Shown here: one piece after another, positions 1 through 8,323 of the stretch
Position numbering within the stretch: position 1 is the stretch's first letter
How the letters are laid out: every line of letters begins with the position of its first letter
From: an uncultured Actinomycetes bacterium
GTDB lineage: Bacteria > Actinomycetota > Acidimicrobiia > Acidimicrobiales > RAAP-2
Assembly (NCBI GenBank): GCA_903893745.1
Contig: CAITNF010000008.1
Location: 1 to 60,720, forward strand
Reading direction: 5' to 3'
DNA length: 60,720 nt
Position numbers and translations under genes: made by a program
Notes under the pieces: model-generated
The model's database searches: none
Seen by the model: only the letters and a program-made list of their open reading frames with translations
What the model was told of the DNA's origin: nothing

Positions 1-429
<429 letters not shown>

Positions 430-438
430 GATTTTTCC

Positions 439-452
439 GAGACCGAAGTCTC
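439..452 (-). other. UUCG tetraloop hairpin before the 16S 5' end
   Basis: The transcript reads GAGAC-UUCG-GUCUC, a 5-bp stem closed by C-G around a UUCG tetraloop, ending about 10 nt before mature 16S. UUCG loops with a C-G closing pair are exceptionally stable. A role in leader folding or processing is inferred. Confidence 0.55.
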
Positions 453-608
453 TTAGAAATCAGAGAGCCGAATGGAAGACTCTAATTTCCATCCGACAAC
501 AACGAGTACCACGGGGTGGCCTCGTTGCCTACTGCAATACTTCTTTGACGAACGACGCGTCCGGTTAGATCCGTCCATCGTCGCCCGTACTGGCTTTTGG
601 CTCTCGTT

Positions 609-626
609 CTTCCGTTTTCAAGGAGC
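609..626 (-). promoter_or_regulatory. boxA-like antitermination signal
   Basis: The minus strand reads GCTCCTTGAAAACGGAAG. It resembles the CTTTGAAAACTGAA boxA motif that precedes 16S in Gram-positive rRNA leaders and is bound by NusB/S10; nusB itself lies at 41048-41455. Assigned by resemblance only. Confidence 0.5.
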
Positions 627-667
627 GACGACACACACGACCGAGGTCGGAGGTGTGAAGTACACCA

Positions 668-687
668 TCAAGGGATTTCTCCCTTGA
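668..687 (-). repeat. perfect 7-bp inverted repeat in the rRNA leader
   Basis: TCAAGGG-ATTTCT-CCCTTGA. It would form a 7-bp hairpin early in the rRNA leader transcript. It is not followed by a T-run in the direction of transcription, so it is not a standard terminator. A processing or folding role is possible. Confidence 0.5.
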
Positions 688-722
688 ACTGCCGCTAAGT
701 CTCCCCAGCGACAGGGATGCCC

Positions 723-752
723 ACCCTAGCAGCGCCGTTGGCCATGTTGCAA
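723..752 (-). promoter_or_regulatory. candidate rRNA promoter
   Basis: On the minus strand TTGCAA (747-752) is followed after 18 bp by TAGGGT (723-728), which is preceded by TGC, giving an extended -10. TAGGGT-type -10 boxes are common in actinobacterial housekeeping promoters. Transcription would start near 716. A weaker alternative is TGC-TACACT near 794-799. No start site is proven. Confidence 0.5.
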
Positions 753-862
753 ATGCTCCAGGCCCCCGTCGTGTCGGTGGGAGTTCAAGTGTAGCAGGTA
801 CAACGGCTGGAAAATTCCACTTGAGGTCGACCGACCAACCTATCGACCACTGGACGCCTTCA

Positions 863-2236
863 TCAGGTCAGTCGCTGACGAATCTCGGTCAATTTCTCCT
901 GAAGCAGGTCGTCTTGAGCTTGCGCCGCTGCGGGTCCGGCACCACCACGAGAACTTCGCTGGGCCAATGCATTTCCCGGAAGGAAAAGATCCGCCATGTG
1001 CGCGAATGTCGGGTCGCTAGCAGCTGTCTCGGCCAGTGTCATTCCCGTAGCGATTGATGTGGCCACCAGTTTTCCTACTAATTCATGCGCGTGGCGAAAG
1101 GCAGTTCCCTCTCGCACGAGCTGCTCGGCTAAGTCAACCGCCACTAAGTACTGGTCGTTCACTGCCGCTCGAGCTACTTCTGTATGAAAGGTCATGGATT
1201 CGTACGCTCCACTCATTGCTCGCAGTACTAAAAGAATCTGCGTGACCGAGTCAAACAGCGGCTCCTTATCCTCTTGCAGGTCGCGGTTGTACGCCAGTGG
1301 CAAACCCTTCAGAGTGGTGAGCAGTCCCGTGAGGTTTCCAATAAACCTTCCACTCTTACCTCTCGCCAACTCAGCGACGTCGCTGTTCTTTTTTTGCGGC
1401 AGCATTGACGAACCCGTTGTGAACGCGTCGCCGAGTTGCGCGAAATTGAATTCACTACTCGTCCATAGGACCAACTCTTCGCCCATCCTCGATACGTGGA
1501 CGCCAATGAGCGCGATCACGAAGAGCGCCTCAGCGACGAAGTCTCGATCGCTGACGGCGTCCATCGAGTTGGCAAAGGGTTTTGTAAAGCCGAGAAGGTC
1601 CGCAGTGAATACCGGATCAATGGGTAGCGACGTCCCCGCGAGTGCGCCAGCACCTAACGGTGACTCATTTACTCGAACACGTGCGTCACAAAGTCGTTCA
1701 AGGTCACGAAGAAGTGACCAGCAGTGGGCGTGCAGATGGTGCGAGAGCAGCACGGGCTGGGCGCGCTGTAGGTGGGTGTAACCCGGCAGCGACGCGTCGG
1801 GGTATCGCGCGCTCACACCTTGCAGGTTCTCAATGAGACCGAGCACTGCCGTCGCGACTTCCCCTAGTGCGTCACGGGTGAAGAGACGCAAGGTGGTCGC
1901 GACTTGATCATTACGACTTCGCGCGGTGTGGAGCTTTGCTCCGATGTCGCCAGCTAACTCAGTGGCGCGTCGCTCAATGGCCATATGGATGTCTTCGTCA
2001 CTGACTAAGCGCACGAAGGTTCCGCTATCGAACTCGGCTTCAATCTCTTCGAGTGTTCGCACGAGCGTGGCACACTCGGTCGCACTGAGCAGACCGGCGT
2101 GCCGGAGTCCCTGGGCGTGCGCCGTTGAACCCAAGATGTCGTGGTGGTACAAGACGTGATCAAAGGAGTAACTCTGCGATAGGTCCCACAGCGCCTCCGA
2201 CATTGACGAAGTAAATCGCCCGCTCCACAGTGTCAT
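863..2236 (-). CDS. argH: argininosuccinate lyase
   Basis: Cleaves argininosuccinate to arginine and fumarate, the last step of arginine synthesis, in the cytoplasm. The 457-aa length is normal for the fumarase/aspartase superfamily. The family signature GSSMLPQKKNSDVAELARGK is near residues 270-290, carrying the flexible catalytic-serine loop, and the TARSRNDQV motif is near residue 105. It opens with ATG 4 bp inside the end of argG and is the last gene of the argCBFRGH run. No terminator hairpin is visible after it, and the rRNA promoter follows within about 130 bp, so read-through into the rRNA leader is possible. Confidence 0.97.
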   Translation of the reverse strand: MTLWSGRFTSSMSEALWDLSQSYSFDHVLYHHDILGSTAHAQGLRHAGLLSATECATLVRTLEEIEAEFDSGTFVRLVSDEDIHMAIERRATELAGDIGAKLHTARSRNDQVATTLRLFTRDALGEVATAVLGLIENLQGVSARYPDASLPGYTHLQRAQPVLLSHHLHAHCWSLLRDLERLCDARVRVNESPLGAGALAGTSLPIDPVFTADLLGFTKPFANSMDAVSDRDFVAEALFVIALIGVHVSRMGEELVLWTSSEFNFAQLGDAFTTGSSMLPQKKNSDVAELARGKSGRFIGNLTGLLTTLKGLPLAYNRDLQEDKEPLFDSVTQILLVLRAMSGAYESMTFHTEVARAAVNDQYLVAVDLAEQLVREGTAFRHAHELVGKLVATSIATGMTLAETAASDPTFAHMADLFLPGNALAQRSSRGGAGPAAAQAQDDLLQEKLTEIRQRLT

Positions 2237-3462
2237 GCGCGTGGTGGGGTTGCGTTCTTCGCTCCCTGGCGTGCGGCCCAGGTTTTAACTCCTAAGCCGT
2301 AAATTTTGACGTAGCCCTCGGAGTCGGCGTGGCGAAAGGTATCGGCAGCGTCATAGGTGGCCAGACCGTGGTCGTACAGCGCCGCTGGACTTCGTCGACC
2401 CACAATTCGCATCAAACCGGGAGCGCTAAAGACCATGCGAACGTCGCCGGTCACGTGGCGCTGCGTCTCGGCCATGAATGCGTCAAGTGCCTCTTTAAGG
2501 GGTGAGAACCACATCCCGTCATAGACCAATTCGGCCCAGCGCGTTTCTAAGCGGGCCTTTTCGTGATGCACCTCACGCTCGAGGGTTAAGTCCTCTAGGT
2601 CGCTATGCGCCGCAATCAGTGCCAGCGCAGCCGGGCACTCGTACACCTCTCGACTCTTGATTCCAACTCGGCGATTTTCCACCATGTCGAGTCGTCCAAA
2701 TCCGGTGGCGCCAACTCGCTCATTGAGACTCGCGATCAAAGTTGCTAGTGGGAGAGTTTCGCCATCAATCGCCACCGGCACGCCGCTCAAAAAGCTCACC
2801 GTCAACTCCACGGGTTCGCTCTGGGTGACTCGAGTGATCGTGTAGGGCTCTTCGGGCGGGGCCGCCCAGGGATCCTCAATCGCGCCGCACTCAATAGCTC
2901 GACCCCAAAGATTCTCATCGATGGAGTAGATCTTCTCCTTCGTGGCCTGGATAGGAATGTTCCACTTGCGGGCGTAGTCCACTGAATCAGCGCGAGTCAT
3001 CCCCCAATTGCGAGCCGGTGCCAGCACTTCGAGATCAGGGGCCAAAGCGTGAGTACCTACTTCGAACCGAACCTGATCATTGCCCTTACCGGTACAGCCG
3101 TGAGCCACCGCTTGCGCAGAAAACTTACGAGCCTGTTCGACCAAATGCCGGACAATTACCGGACGAGACAGCGCCGAGACGAGCGGGTACTTACCCTCGT
3201 AGCGCGCGTTGGCGAAGATGGCATTGGCGCAGAACTCATTAGCCATTTCGTCTCGTGCGTCAACAATGACGCATTCCAGAGCACCCGCAGCCAGGGCTCG
3301 GGCCTGAATGTCACTGAGGCTTTCGGAGGCTTCCGCGTCTTGACCAACGTTAACCAACACACACACCACTTCGACGCCCCACTCTTCGATCATCCATCGA
3401 ACCGCAATTGAGGTATCGAGTCCACCGCTGTAGGCCAGCACCACTCTCTTCGTCATTTTCAT
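2233..3462 (-). CDS. argG: argininosuccinate synthase
   Basis: Joins citrulline and aspartate, using ATP, to make argininosuccinate. The N-terminus has the PP-loop AYSGGLDTSI, the N-type ATP pyrophosphatase motif, at residues 9-18, and the HGCTGKGNDQVRFE motif is near residue 120. The 409-aa length is standard. The chosen ATG overlaps the argR stop as ATGA; a second in-frame ATG two codons later is possible. It lies between argR and argH and is translationally coupled to both by 4-bp overlaps. Confidence 0.97.
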   Translation of the reverse strand: MKMTKRVVLAYSGGLDTSIAVRWMIEEWGVEVVCVLVNVGQDAEASESLSDIQARALAAGALECVIVDARDEMANEFCANAIFANARYEGKYPLVSALSRPVIVRHLVEQARKFSAQAVAHGCTGKGNDQVRFEVGTHALAPDLEVLAPARNWGMTRADSVDYARKWNIPIQATKEKIYSIDENLWGRAIECGAIEDPWAAPPEEPYTITRVTQSEPVELTVSFLSGVPVAIDGETLPLATLIASLNERVGATGFGRLDMVENRRVGIKSREVYECPAALALIAAHSDLEDLTLEREVHHEKARLETRWAELVYDGMWFSPLKEALDAFMAETQRHVTGDVRMVFSAPGLMRIVGRRSPAALYDHGLATYDAADTFRHADSEGYVKIYGLGVKTWAARQGAKNATPPRA

Positions 3463-3941
3463 GCTCCCTTGTTTTTGGTTGAAAATCCAGCCAGAATTCG
3501 AAACTCATCAGCCAAACCCGCACCCGTTCGTTGTTCACTGGCGATGACCAAGATCGTGTCATCCCCAGCCACACTGCCCACTACTCCCCCGATGGAACTC
3601 CGGTCGAGTGCCGACGCCACTACGTGGGCGCAACCCGGCGGTGTGCGGACCACCACAAGATTTCCGGAGCTCTCAACCGATACCACCCATTCGCCCATCA
3701 TCCGTCGAAGGTGATCGACTGGCGCCGCAGGCAGCGAAGTAGTCGTGGCTATGACGATGCGACGCGAACCATTTTCGTCGCGAATCTTCACCGTACCGAG
3801 TTCTTGCAGGTCGCGAGTAACCGTGGCTTGCGTGGCGGCGATACCTTCGACCTGCAAACGAGTAACGATCTGTGCGGCAGTTGAAATAATCTCGCGTTCG
3901 ATGAGTTCGACGATTCGGTGCTGCCGTTGCATTTTTGTCAT
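3459..3941 (-). CDS. argR: arginine repressor ArgR
   Basis: This hexameric regulator of arginine genes binds DNA through an N-terminal winged helix (residues ~1-70, with TQATVTRDLQELG as the recognition region) and binds arginine through the C-terminal domain (residues ~80-155, GTVAGDDTILV-type motif seen as GSVAGDDTILV). The 160-aa length is typical. It sits inside the operon it probably controls, as in other actinobacteria, with 4-bp overlaps to argF and argG. Its likely operator is the ARG-box-like site at 6683-6699 upstream of argC. Confidence 0.95.
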   Translation of the reverse strand: MTKMQRQHRIVELIEREIISTAAQIVTRLQVEGIAATQATVTRDLQELGTVKIRDENGSRRIVIATTTSLPAAPVDHLRRMMGEWVVSVESSGNLVVVRTPPGCAHVVASALDRSSIGGVVGSVAGDDTILVIASEQRTGAGLADEFRILAGFSTKNKGA

Positions 3942-4861
3942 GACATTTCTCCCTTAATCCATCGCAGTACACCGAGCATCGCGGACCGGCGGTGAAAAAC
4001 CTGACGCCATATCAACGACCGGTCGCTATCGAGTACTTCATTCGTTACTTCATCTCCCCGATGGGCGGGCAGGCAGTGCATGAAGACAGCGGTGTCATTC
4101 GCGTGCGCCAGTAACTCTTCAGTCACGCGAAAGTTGGCCAGGTCCCGGCGACGAAGTGCTGTTTCAGCCTCCATGCCCATCGAGACCCACGCGTCGGTGT
4201 ACACCACGTCGGCTGCTCGAACTGCCGCTTCGGCAGAATCAACTTGCGTGAGGACACCCCCGCCTTGTACCGCGACCGGATCTTCAATTCCACCCACTTG
4301 CAATTGGTAGCCAACGGGTGCACCGACCGTGACGTTGGCGCCCAGGCGCAACAGCGCTACCGCTAGGGAACGAGTTACATTTGTCGCGTCACCAACGTAG
4401 GCCACGTGAAGACCACGTAGAGCCGAGAGGTCACCTTCGCCAAAATGTTCGGCGATAGTCAAGACGTCCGCTACCGCTTGGGTTGGATGGGCCATATTGC
4501 TCAATAAATTTATGAGCGACAGGGTGCTGCCAGTTGCCGCACGCATTCGGGCAAACACATCATGTTGGCGGACACGAAGCGCGGCAATGGCGTAGTACTC
4601 ATTCAAAGTACGAGCCACGTCGTTGGAGGACTCTCGTGTGTCAAGGCCAATCTCTTCGTCGCTAAAGAAGGTGGCGAAGCCACCTAATTCGTTGACCGCA
4701 GTAGAGCTCGACGCCCTCGTTCGAAGACTCGGCCGTTCAAACACCAAGGCGACTCCCTGGCCCTTCAGCAGTTCGTCATTGATGGGCGACGTGGCTAATC
4801 GAAAAATCGACTGCAAGTCCTCGTCACTTTGTTCTTCAATGGTCACAAAGTGCTTGGTCAT
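3938..4861 (-). CDS. argF: ornithine carbamoyltransferase
   Basis: Transfers the carbamoyl group from carbamoyl phosphate to ornithine, giving citrulline. At 307 aa it has the carbamoyl-phosphate loop in the form PSLRTR near residue 46, where STRTR is more usual (the Leu variant occurs in many homologues), an ornithine-side HPTQAVAD motif near residue 127 and the FMHCLPAHRGDEV motif near residue 260 with the key Cys. The HCLP motif favours ornithine over acetylornithine as substrate. It is coupled to argB and argR by 4-bp overlaps. Carbamoyl phosphate would come from CarAB at 26677-31061. Confidence 0.94.
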   Translation of the reverse strand: MTKHFVTIEEQSDEDLQSIFRLATSPINDELLKGQGVALVFERPSLRTRASSSTAVNELGGFATFFSDEEIGLDTRESSNDVARTLNEYYAIAALRVRQHDVFARMRAATGSTLSLINLLSNMAHPTQAVADVLTIAEHFGEGDLSALRGLHVAYVGDATNVTRSLAVALLRLGANVTVGAPVGYQLQVGGIEDPVAVQGGGVLTQVDSAEAAVRAADVVYTDAWVSMGMEAETALRRRDLANFRVTEELLAHANDTAVFMHCLPAHRGDEVTNEVLDSDRSLIWRQVFHRRSAMLGVLRWIKGEMS

Positions 4862-5649
4862 GCTTGAACCTCCGTCGTAGGAATTGCTCCGAGCAAGGCT
4901 TGGGCCAGAGCGTGTCGCCTCGTGCCGTTCGCCAAGAGAATTCGTTGGGCTCCTCCAGCCAGTGCGTCGAGTGCGGCGATGACCTTTGGGCGCATTCCAT
5001 CGCGAGCGGCGCCCGAATCGAGCAGTACTCGCAGTTCATCACCAGTCACCTGAGTTAAACCGCTCTCGGGGTTGTCGGGTTCACTGCGAATTTGGTCAAT
5101 GTCACTAAGTAAGACCAAAACATCTGCTTCCAGGGCGCCGGCCAGAGCTCCAGCCGCCGTGTCGGCATTGATATTGAGTAGTTCACCCTTAGCGTCAACC
5201 GCCACTGAACTCACTATTGGGGTGACATCTCGTTCCCAGAGAACTCGCACCAGGTCGGGGCTCACGCTCGGTTGCGAACCCACCCGTAGCCAGGGGCCAT
5301 CGAGCGGCGCGGCAGTAAAGAGGTTCGCGTCAGCGCCACTCAATCCGGCAGCGCGAAGTCCCTGTTGATTGAGTGCCGCAGTCATTTTCACATTCACCAG
5401 AGCGAGGGCCATCGCTACGTAGTCCATAGTCAACGAGTCCGTGACGCGTAGACCGTCATGGAACTCACTCGAAATCTGAACTTCACTCAGCAACTGAGCA
5501 ATCTGTGGGCCCCCACCATGGACGATCACCACGTTTGCTCCAGCCACACGCAGCGCCGCCACGTCGCTCGCGAGGTCCGCGAGCACGGTTGAATCTACGC
5601 TCAACGTGTCGAGCGCGTGGCCGCCGATCTTCACCACAACCACGTTCAC
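4858..5649 (-). CDS. argB: acetylglutamate kinase
   Basis: Phosphorylates N-acetylglutamate, step two of arginine synthesis. It belongs to the amino-acid kinase family: KIGGHALD at the N-terminus for ATP phosphate binding, VHGGGPQI near residue 43, and a C-terminal DGMRPKVIAAL stretch. The 263 aa are slightly shorter than the ~290 aa of many actinobacterial ArgB proteins, consistent with lack of the N-terminal helix used for arginine feedback inhibition; this is an inference from length. It overlaps argC and argF by 4 bp each. The canonical actinobacterial order would place argJ between argC and argB, and argD between argB and argF; both are absent here. Confidence 0.93.
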   Translation of the reverse strand: MNVVVVKIGGHALDTLSVDSTVLADLASDVAALRVAGANVVIVHGGGPQIAQLLSEVQISSEFHDGLRVTDSLTMDYVAMALALVNVKMTAALNQQGLRAAGLSGADANLFTAAPLDGPWLRVGSQPSVSPDLVRVLWERDVTPIVSSVAVDAKGELLNINADTAAGALAGALEADVLVLLSDIDQIRSEPDNPESGLTQVTGDELRVLLDSGAARDGMRPKVIAALDALAGGAQRILLANGTRRHALAQALLGAIPTTEVQA

Positions 5650-6662
5650 GGGGTCACCCCACTCAGGGGAAGACCCAGTACTTCATCACGTTGCGAGGCG
5701 ATATTCCACGCCTGAATTGCCTGGCCCGCGGCTCCCTTAATCAAATTATCGAGTGAGCTCATCGCAATGATCCATCCGGTGCGACTATCGACTCGAGCAC
5801 TGACGAAACAGAGGTTGCTGCCAACTGGATCTTTGAGCGTTGGTGGCTCTTCGGTCACCACGATGAACGGATCATTGGCATACGTTGCGCGCAACAAATC
5901 CAGTGCGGCCTCGGTGTCGAAAGTGGCGTTCGTCACGCGACCGTAGGCCGTCACCAGCATGCCTCGACTGGTGGGTACCAGGTGGGGTGTAAACAGAACT
6001 GCGGCACTGACTTCTTGCTGGATTTCCGGTGTGTGGCGATGGTGCACGAGACCGTAGGCCTCAGCGTTGGCAGTCAACCGAGCGAAGTGCAGTCGTTCAC
6101 TCGTCGCTCGTCCAGCTCCCGACGCACCACTCAGGGCATTGATCACAACACCTTCTCGTTCCATTACACCGTGATCGAGGAAGGGCCCCAACGCGAGTGC
6201 ACTCGCGGTCGGGTAACAGCCCGGAGAGGCAATGAGCGCCGCTCCCACGAGTTCGGTCCGATGCCGCTCGACGAGTCCATACACGGAACTACCGAGAAGT
6301 GCGGGGGCGCTGTGGTCCTCGCCGTACCAGGTTCGGTACTCTTCGGCACTCTTCAATCGAAAATCGGCTCCAAGGTCGACTACCTGAGTACCTCGATCGA
6401 GGAGCCGAGGCACGACTCGTTGACTTTCTCCGTGCGGCAGGGCCAAAAAGACAACGTCAACTTCGCAGTTCAATAGCTCATCCATCGAGGAGAAGACGAG
6501 CGAGGGATACTGGGCCGCCAGAGCGGGAACGTGATCGCCCACTTGCCGTCCGACGTTCGATGAGCCGGCGGCGATCACAACCTCCAAGTCGGGGTGCGTG
6601 GCACACAGACGCAGTAATTCCGATCCGGCGTATCCACTGGCCCCAGCAATTGCTACTTTCAT
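5646..6662 (-). CDS. argC: N-acetyl-gamma-glutamyl-phosphate reductase
   Basis: NADPH-dependent reduction of acetylglutamyl phosphate to the semialdehyde. The NADP-binding GASGYAGSELLRL motif is at residues 7-19 and the active-site Cys lies in SPGCYPTAS near residue 147. The 338-aa length is standard. It is the first gene of the arg operon. There is no Shine-Dalgarno sequence; instead TAAAAT ends 6 nt before the ATG, suggesting a leaderless transcript, and an ARG-box-like site overlaps the promoter. argJ does not follow, so the operon goes straight to argB. Confidence 0.96.
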   Translation of the reverse strand: MKVAIAGASGYAGSELLRLCATHPDLEVVIAAGSSNVGRQVGDHVPALAAQYPSLVFSSMDELLNCEVDVVFLALPHGESQRVVPRLLDRGTQVVDLGADFRLKSAEEYRTWYGEDHSAPALLGSSVYGLVERHRTELVGAALIASPGCYPTASALALGPFLDHGVMEREGVVINALSGASGAGRATSERLHFARLTANAEAYGLVHHRHTPEIQQEVSAAVLFTPHLVPTSRGMLVTAYGRVTNATFDTEAALDLLRATYANDPFIVVTEEPPTLKDPVGSNLCFVSARVDSRTGWIIAMSSLDNLIKGAAGQAIQAWNIASQRDEVLGLPLSGVTP

Positions 6663-6668
6663 AGTGCT

Positions 6669-6674
6669 ATTTTA
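6669..6674 (-). promoter_or_regulatory. -10 box of the arg operon (leaderless)
   Basis: TAAAAT on the minus strand, 6 nt before the argC ATG. A possible -35, TTGCAT, lies about 19 bp upstream at 6694-6699. The transcript would begin at or beside the start codon. Confidence 0.55.
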
Positions 6675-6682
6675 TACATGAA

Positions 6683-6699
6683 AATGATTAATGATGCAA
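6683..6699 (-). promoter_or_regulatory. candidate ARG box (ArgR operator)
   Basis: The minus strand reads TTGCATCATTAATCATT. Against the Bacillus-type ARG box complement TTGMATTTTTATTCATG I count about 13 of 17 matches. It lies between the divergent -10 boxes of argC and the transporter at 6728, covering the expected -35 area of both. The assignment rests on resemblance and position. Confidence 0.5.
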
Positions 6700-6715
6700 G
6701 TTTCCAGTAATTCAC

Positions 6716-6721
6716 TAGACT
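6716..6721 (+). promoter_or_regulatory. -10 box of the DMT transporter gene (leaderless)
   Basis: TAGACT is followed by 6 nt and then the ATG at 6728, with no Shine-Dalgarno sequence. Confidence 0.5.
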
Positions 6722-6727
6722 GAGCCC

Positions 6728-7648
6728 ATGTCCCGACGCGCCTGGTTCCTCTTTGCCGGCATGGCCATCATTTGGGGTATTCCCTATCTGCTCATCCGCG
6801 TGGCAGTGCGCGAACTCGATCCCGGAGTGCTCGTCTTGGGGCGTACGGCTCCCGCAGCCCTACTTCTGTTGCCGCTGGTCATCGCTCGGGGCCAGTTCAG
6901 GGTTTTGCTGCACAATATTAAATGGATTGCGGCCTTCGGCGTCATTGAATTCGGTATCCCGTGGTACTTGATGTCCGTGTCGGAACAACACTTGACCAGT
7001 TCGCTGACCAGTCTGATTATTTGTGGGGTGCCGTTGCTGTCGGTGATTGCCCAACGATTTCGCCAAACTGAAGAACCAGTTACGAGGCGGCGTCTACTCG
7101 GTCTCGCAATAGGCGGATTGGGCGTCCTCTTACTCGTTGGACTAGAGATCCGAGGCGGTTCCGGTCCGTACATTGGCTATATGTTGCTGGTGGCGTGCGG
7201 TTACACCCTCGGACCAATCATGTTCGCCACGAAATTGGCCCACGTTCCGGGCACGACCGTCGTAGCGGGAGCCGCCAGCATTGTGGCGATCTGTTGGCTT
7301 CCATGGGGCATTGCGCACTGGCCCACTCACATCGGACGCGAAACGTGGGAGTCGGTCGCAGTGCTTTCGGTCGTGTGCACTGCGGGTGCCTTCATAGTCT
7401 TTTTTGAACTCGTAAAGGCAATTGGGTCTACGCGAAGTGTGGTGGTCACCTACGTCAACACTGCAATCGCAGTGGCCCTGGGTATCACCATTCTCCATGA
7501 GCCCCTGACTGTTGGGATTGGCCTCGGGTTCCCTCTGGTGTTAGTTGGCAGCATCATCGCCACGAGTCAACGCGATTCAGCCATTTCAGGTCAAATGGAC
7601 GTCGCCCGAGACGCGAATCTCACCATCAACCACGAGCCAGAACGCTGA
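6728..7648 (+). CDS. EamA/DMT-family transporter
   Basis: A 306-aa inner-membrane protein of the drug/metabolite transporter superfamily with about ten hydrophobic helices arranged as two EamA halves: the first begins near residue 6 (WFLFAGMAIIWGIPYLL), the second near residue 148 (GYMLLVACGYTLGPIMF). The helix-9/10 motif VVVTYVNTAIAVALG and the following EPLT are typical. Members export amino acids, metabolites or drugs; the substrate cannot be read from sequence. It is divergent from argC and shares its regulatory region, so export of arginine-pathway compounds is a guess. Its 3' end overlaps the convergent thioesterase gene by 63 bp. Confidence 0.9.
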   Translation: MSRRAWFLFAGMAIIWGIPYLLIRVAVRELDPGVLVLGRTAPAALLLLPLVIARGQFRVLLHNIKWIAAFGVIEFGIPWYLMSVSEQHLTSSLTSLIICGVPLLSVIAQRFRQTEEPVTRRRLLGLAIGGLGVLLLVGLEIRGGSGPYIGYMLLVACGYTLGPIMFATKLAHVPGTTVVAGAASIVAICWLPWGIAHWPTHIGRETWESVAVLSVVCTAGAFIVFFELVKAIGSTRSVVVTYVNTAIAVALGITILHEPLTVGIGLGFPLVLVGSIIATSQRDSAISGQMDVARDANLTINHEPER

Positions 7649-8311
7649 GTCGCTCGACCACAGCGTCACCTGATCCGAACTTTGGACCGACGAGTGGTGC
7701 AGCACCGTGACCGCCAGTGGCGTCACCTCGAGTTCGCTCACCACCGACCACAGCGCCGCGTTATTCACGTGACCCACCACGTCAAGGTCAGCACGACGTA
7801 GCGTCCAGGGGCGCGCAGTCGCGTCGGGCGAAATCTGTGGGGTGGGTAAACGGCCAGGTATACGTCGTCCATTGCAACTGGCCCCGTAGACGTCGAAGAA
7901 GGTGTCGCGGAGACGAAGTGGCCGGCCCGCTCGATCGACCGGCACCCACAGCGCGGCCGCCTCAATCAGTGCAGTGCCCCCCACCGAGAAGGTTGTTCTA
8001 CGTTCAGCCCACGCCGCTCCGTAGCCACCGCACCAGGTCCCAATAGCGACCGTTTCACCAAGCCGGGGCCATCGTCCCTGCGCGGTCAACTTCAGTGCGG
8101 TGCGACGAACGACCCAGACTTCATCGGACGCAATGCCGGTATCGTCCCAATCGTCAACACCTACGTCTTGTAGATAGCGCACTACTCCGTCAGGTCGCAG
8201 ACAGCCGTCTACCCCCACGTCGCCTAAGCGAACTTTGCGACTGGCGCTGAAGTAGCGCCCCTCAAGGGGTGGAGCGACGAATTCAATATTGTCGCTTAGC
8301 TCGTGGGCCAC
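7586..8311 (-). CDS. acyl-ACP thioesterase-like double hotdog protein
   Basis: This 241-aa protein resembles FatA-type acyl-ACP thioesterases: an N-terminal hotdog half (residues ~18-140, with the LQDVGVDDWDDTG helix) and a second half beginning near PWTLRRADLDVVGHVNN (residue ~170), whose D-x4-HVNN motif is the thioesterase active-site pattern. It would release fatty acids from acyl carrier protein, or act on related acyl-thioesters. It starts with GTG, 12 bp after pheT, so it may be the last gene of the infC-pheT run. The end overlaps the convergent transporter gene by 63 bp. Confidence 0.8.
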   Translation of the reverse strand: MAHELSDNIEFVAPPLEGRYFSASRKVRLGDVGVDGCLRPDGVVRYLQDVGVDDWDDTGIASDEVWVVRRTALKLTAQGRWPRLGETVAIGTWCGGYGAAWAERRTTFSVGGTALIEAAALWVPVDRAGRPLRLRDTFFDVYGASCNGRRIPGRLPTPQISPDATARPWTLRRADLDVVGHVNNAALWSVVSELEVTPLAVTVLHHSSVQSSDQVTLWSSDSAFWLVVDGEIRVSGDVHLT

Positions 8312-8323
8312 GACGTCCAGCTC

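Larger units (their letters stand above)
430..862 (-). promoter_or_regulatory. rRNA operon leader region, no gene
   Basis: This 433-bp stretch between argH and 16S holds no convincing gene; the short open frames in it resemble nothing known. Reading along the minus strand it contains a candidate promoter (723-752), a perfect inverted repeat (668-687), a boxA-like antitermination signal (609-626) and a short UUCG hairpin (439-452) just before the mature 16S 5' end. This is the usual layout of an actinobacterial rRNA leader of about 285 nt. Confidence 0.75.

Noticed and set aside
668-687. Inverted repeat TCAAGGG/CCCTTGA as an argH terminator
   Set aside because: It lies ~175 bp after argH, downstream of the candidate rRNA promoter, and has no T-run.
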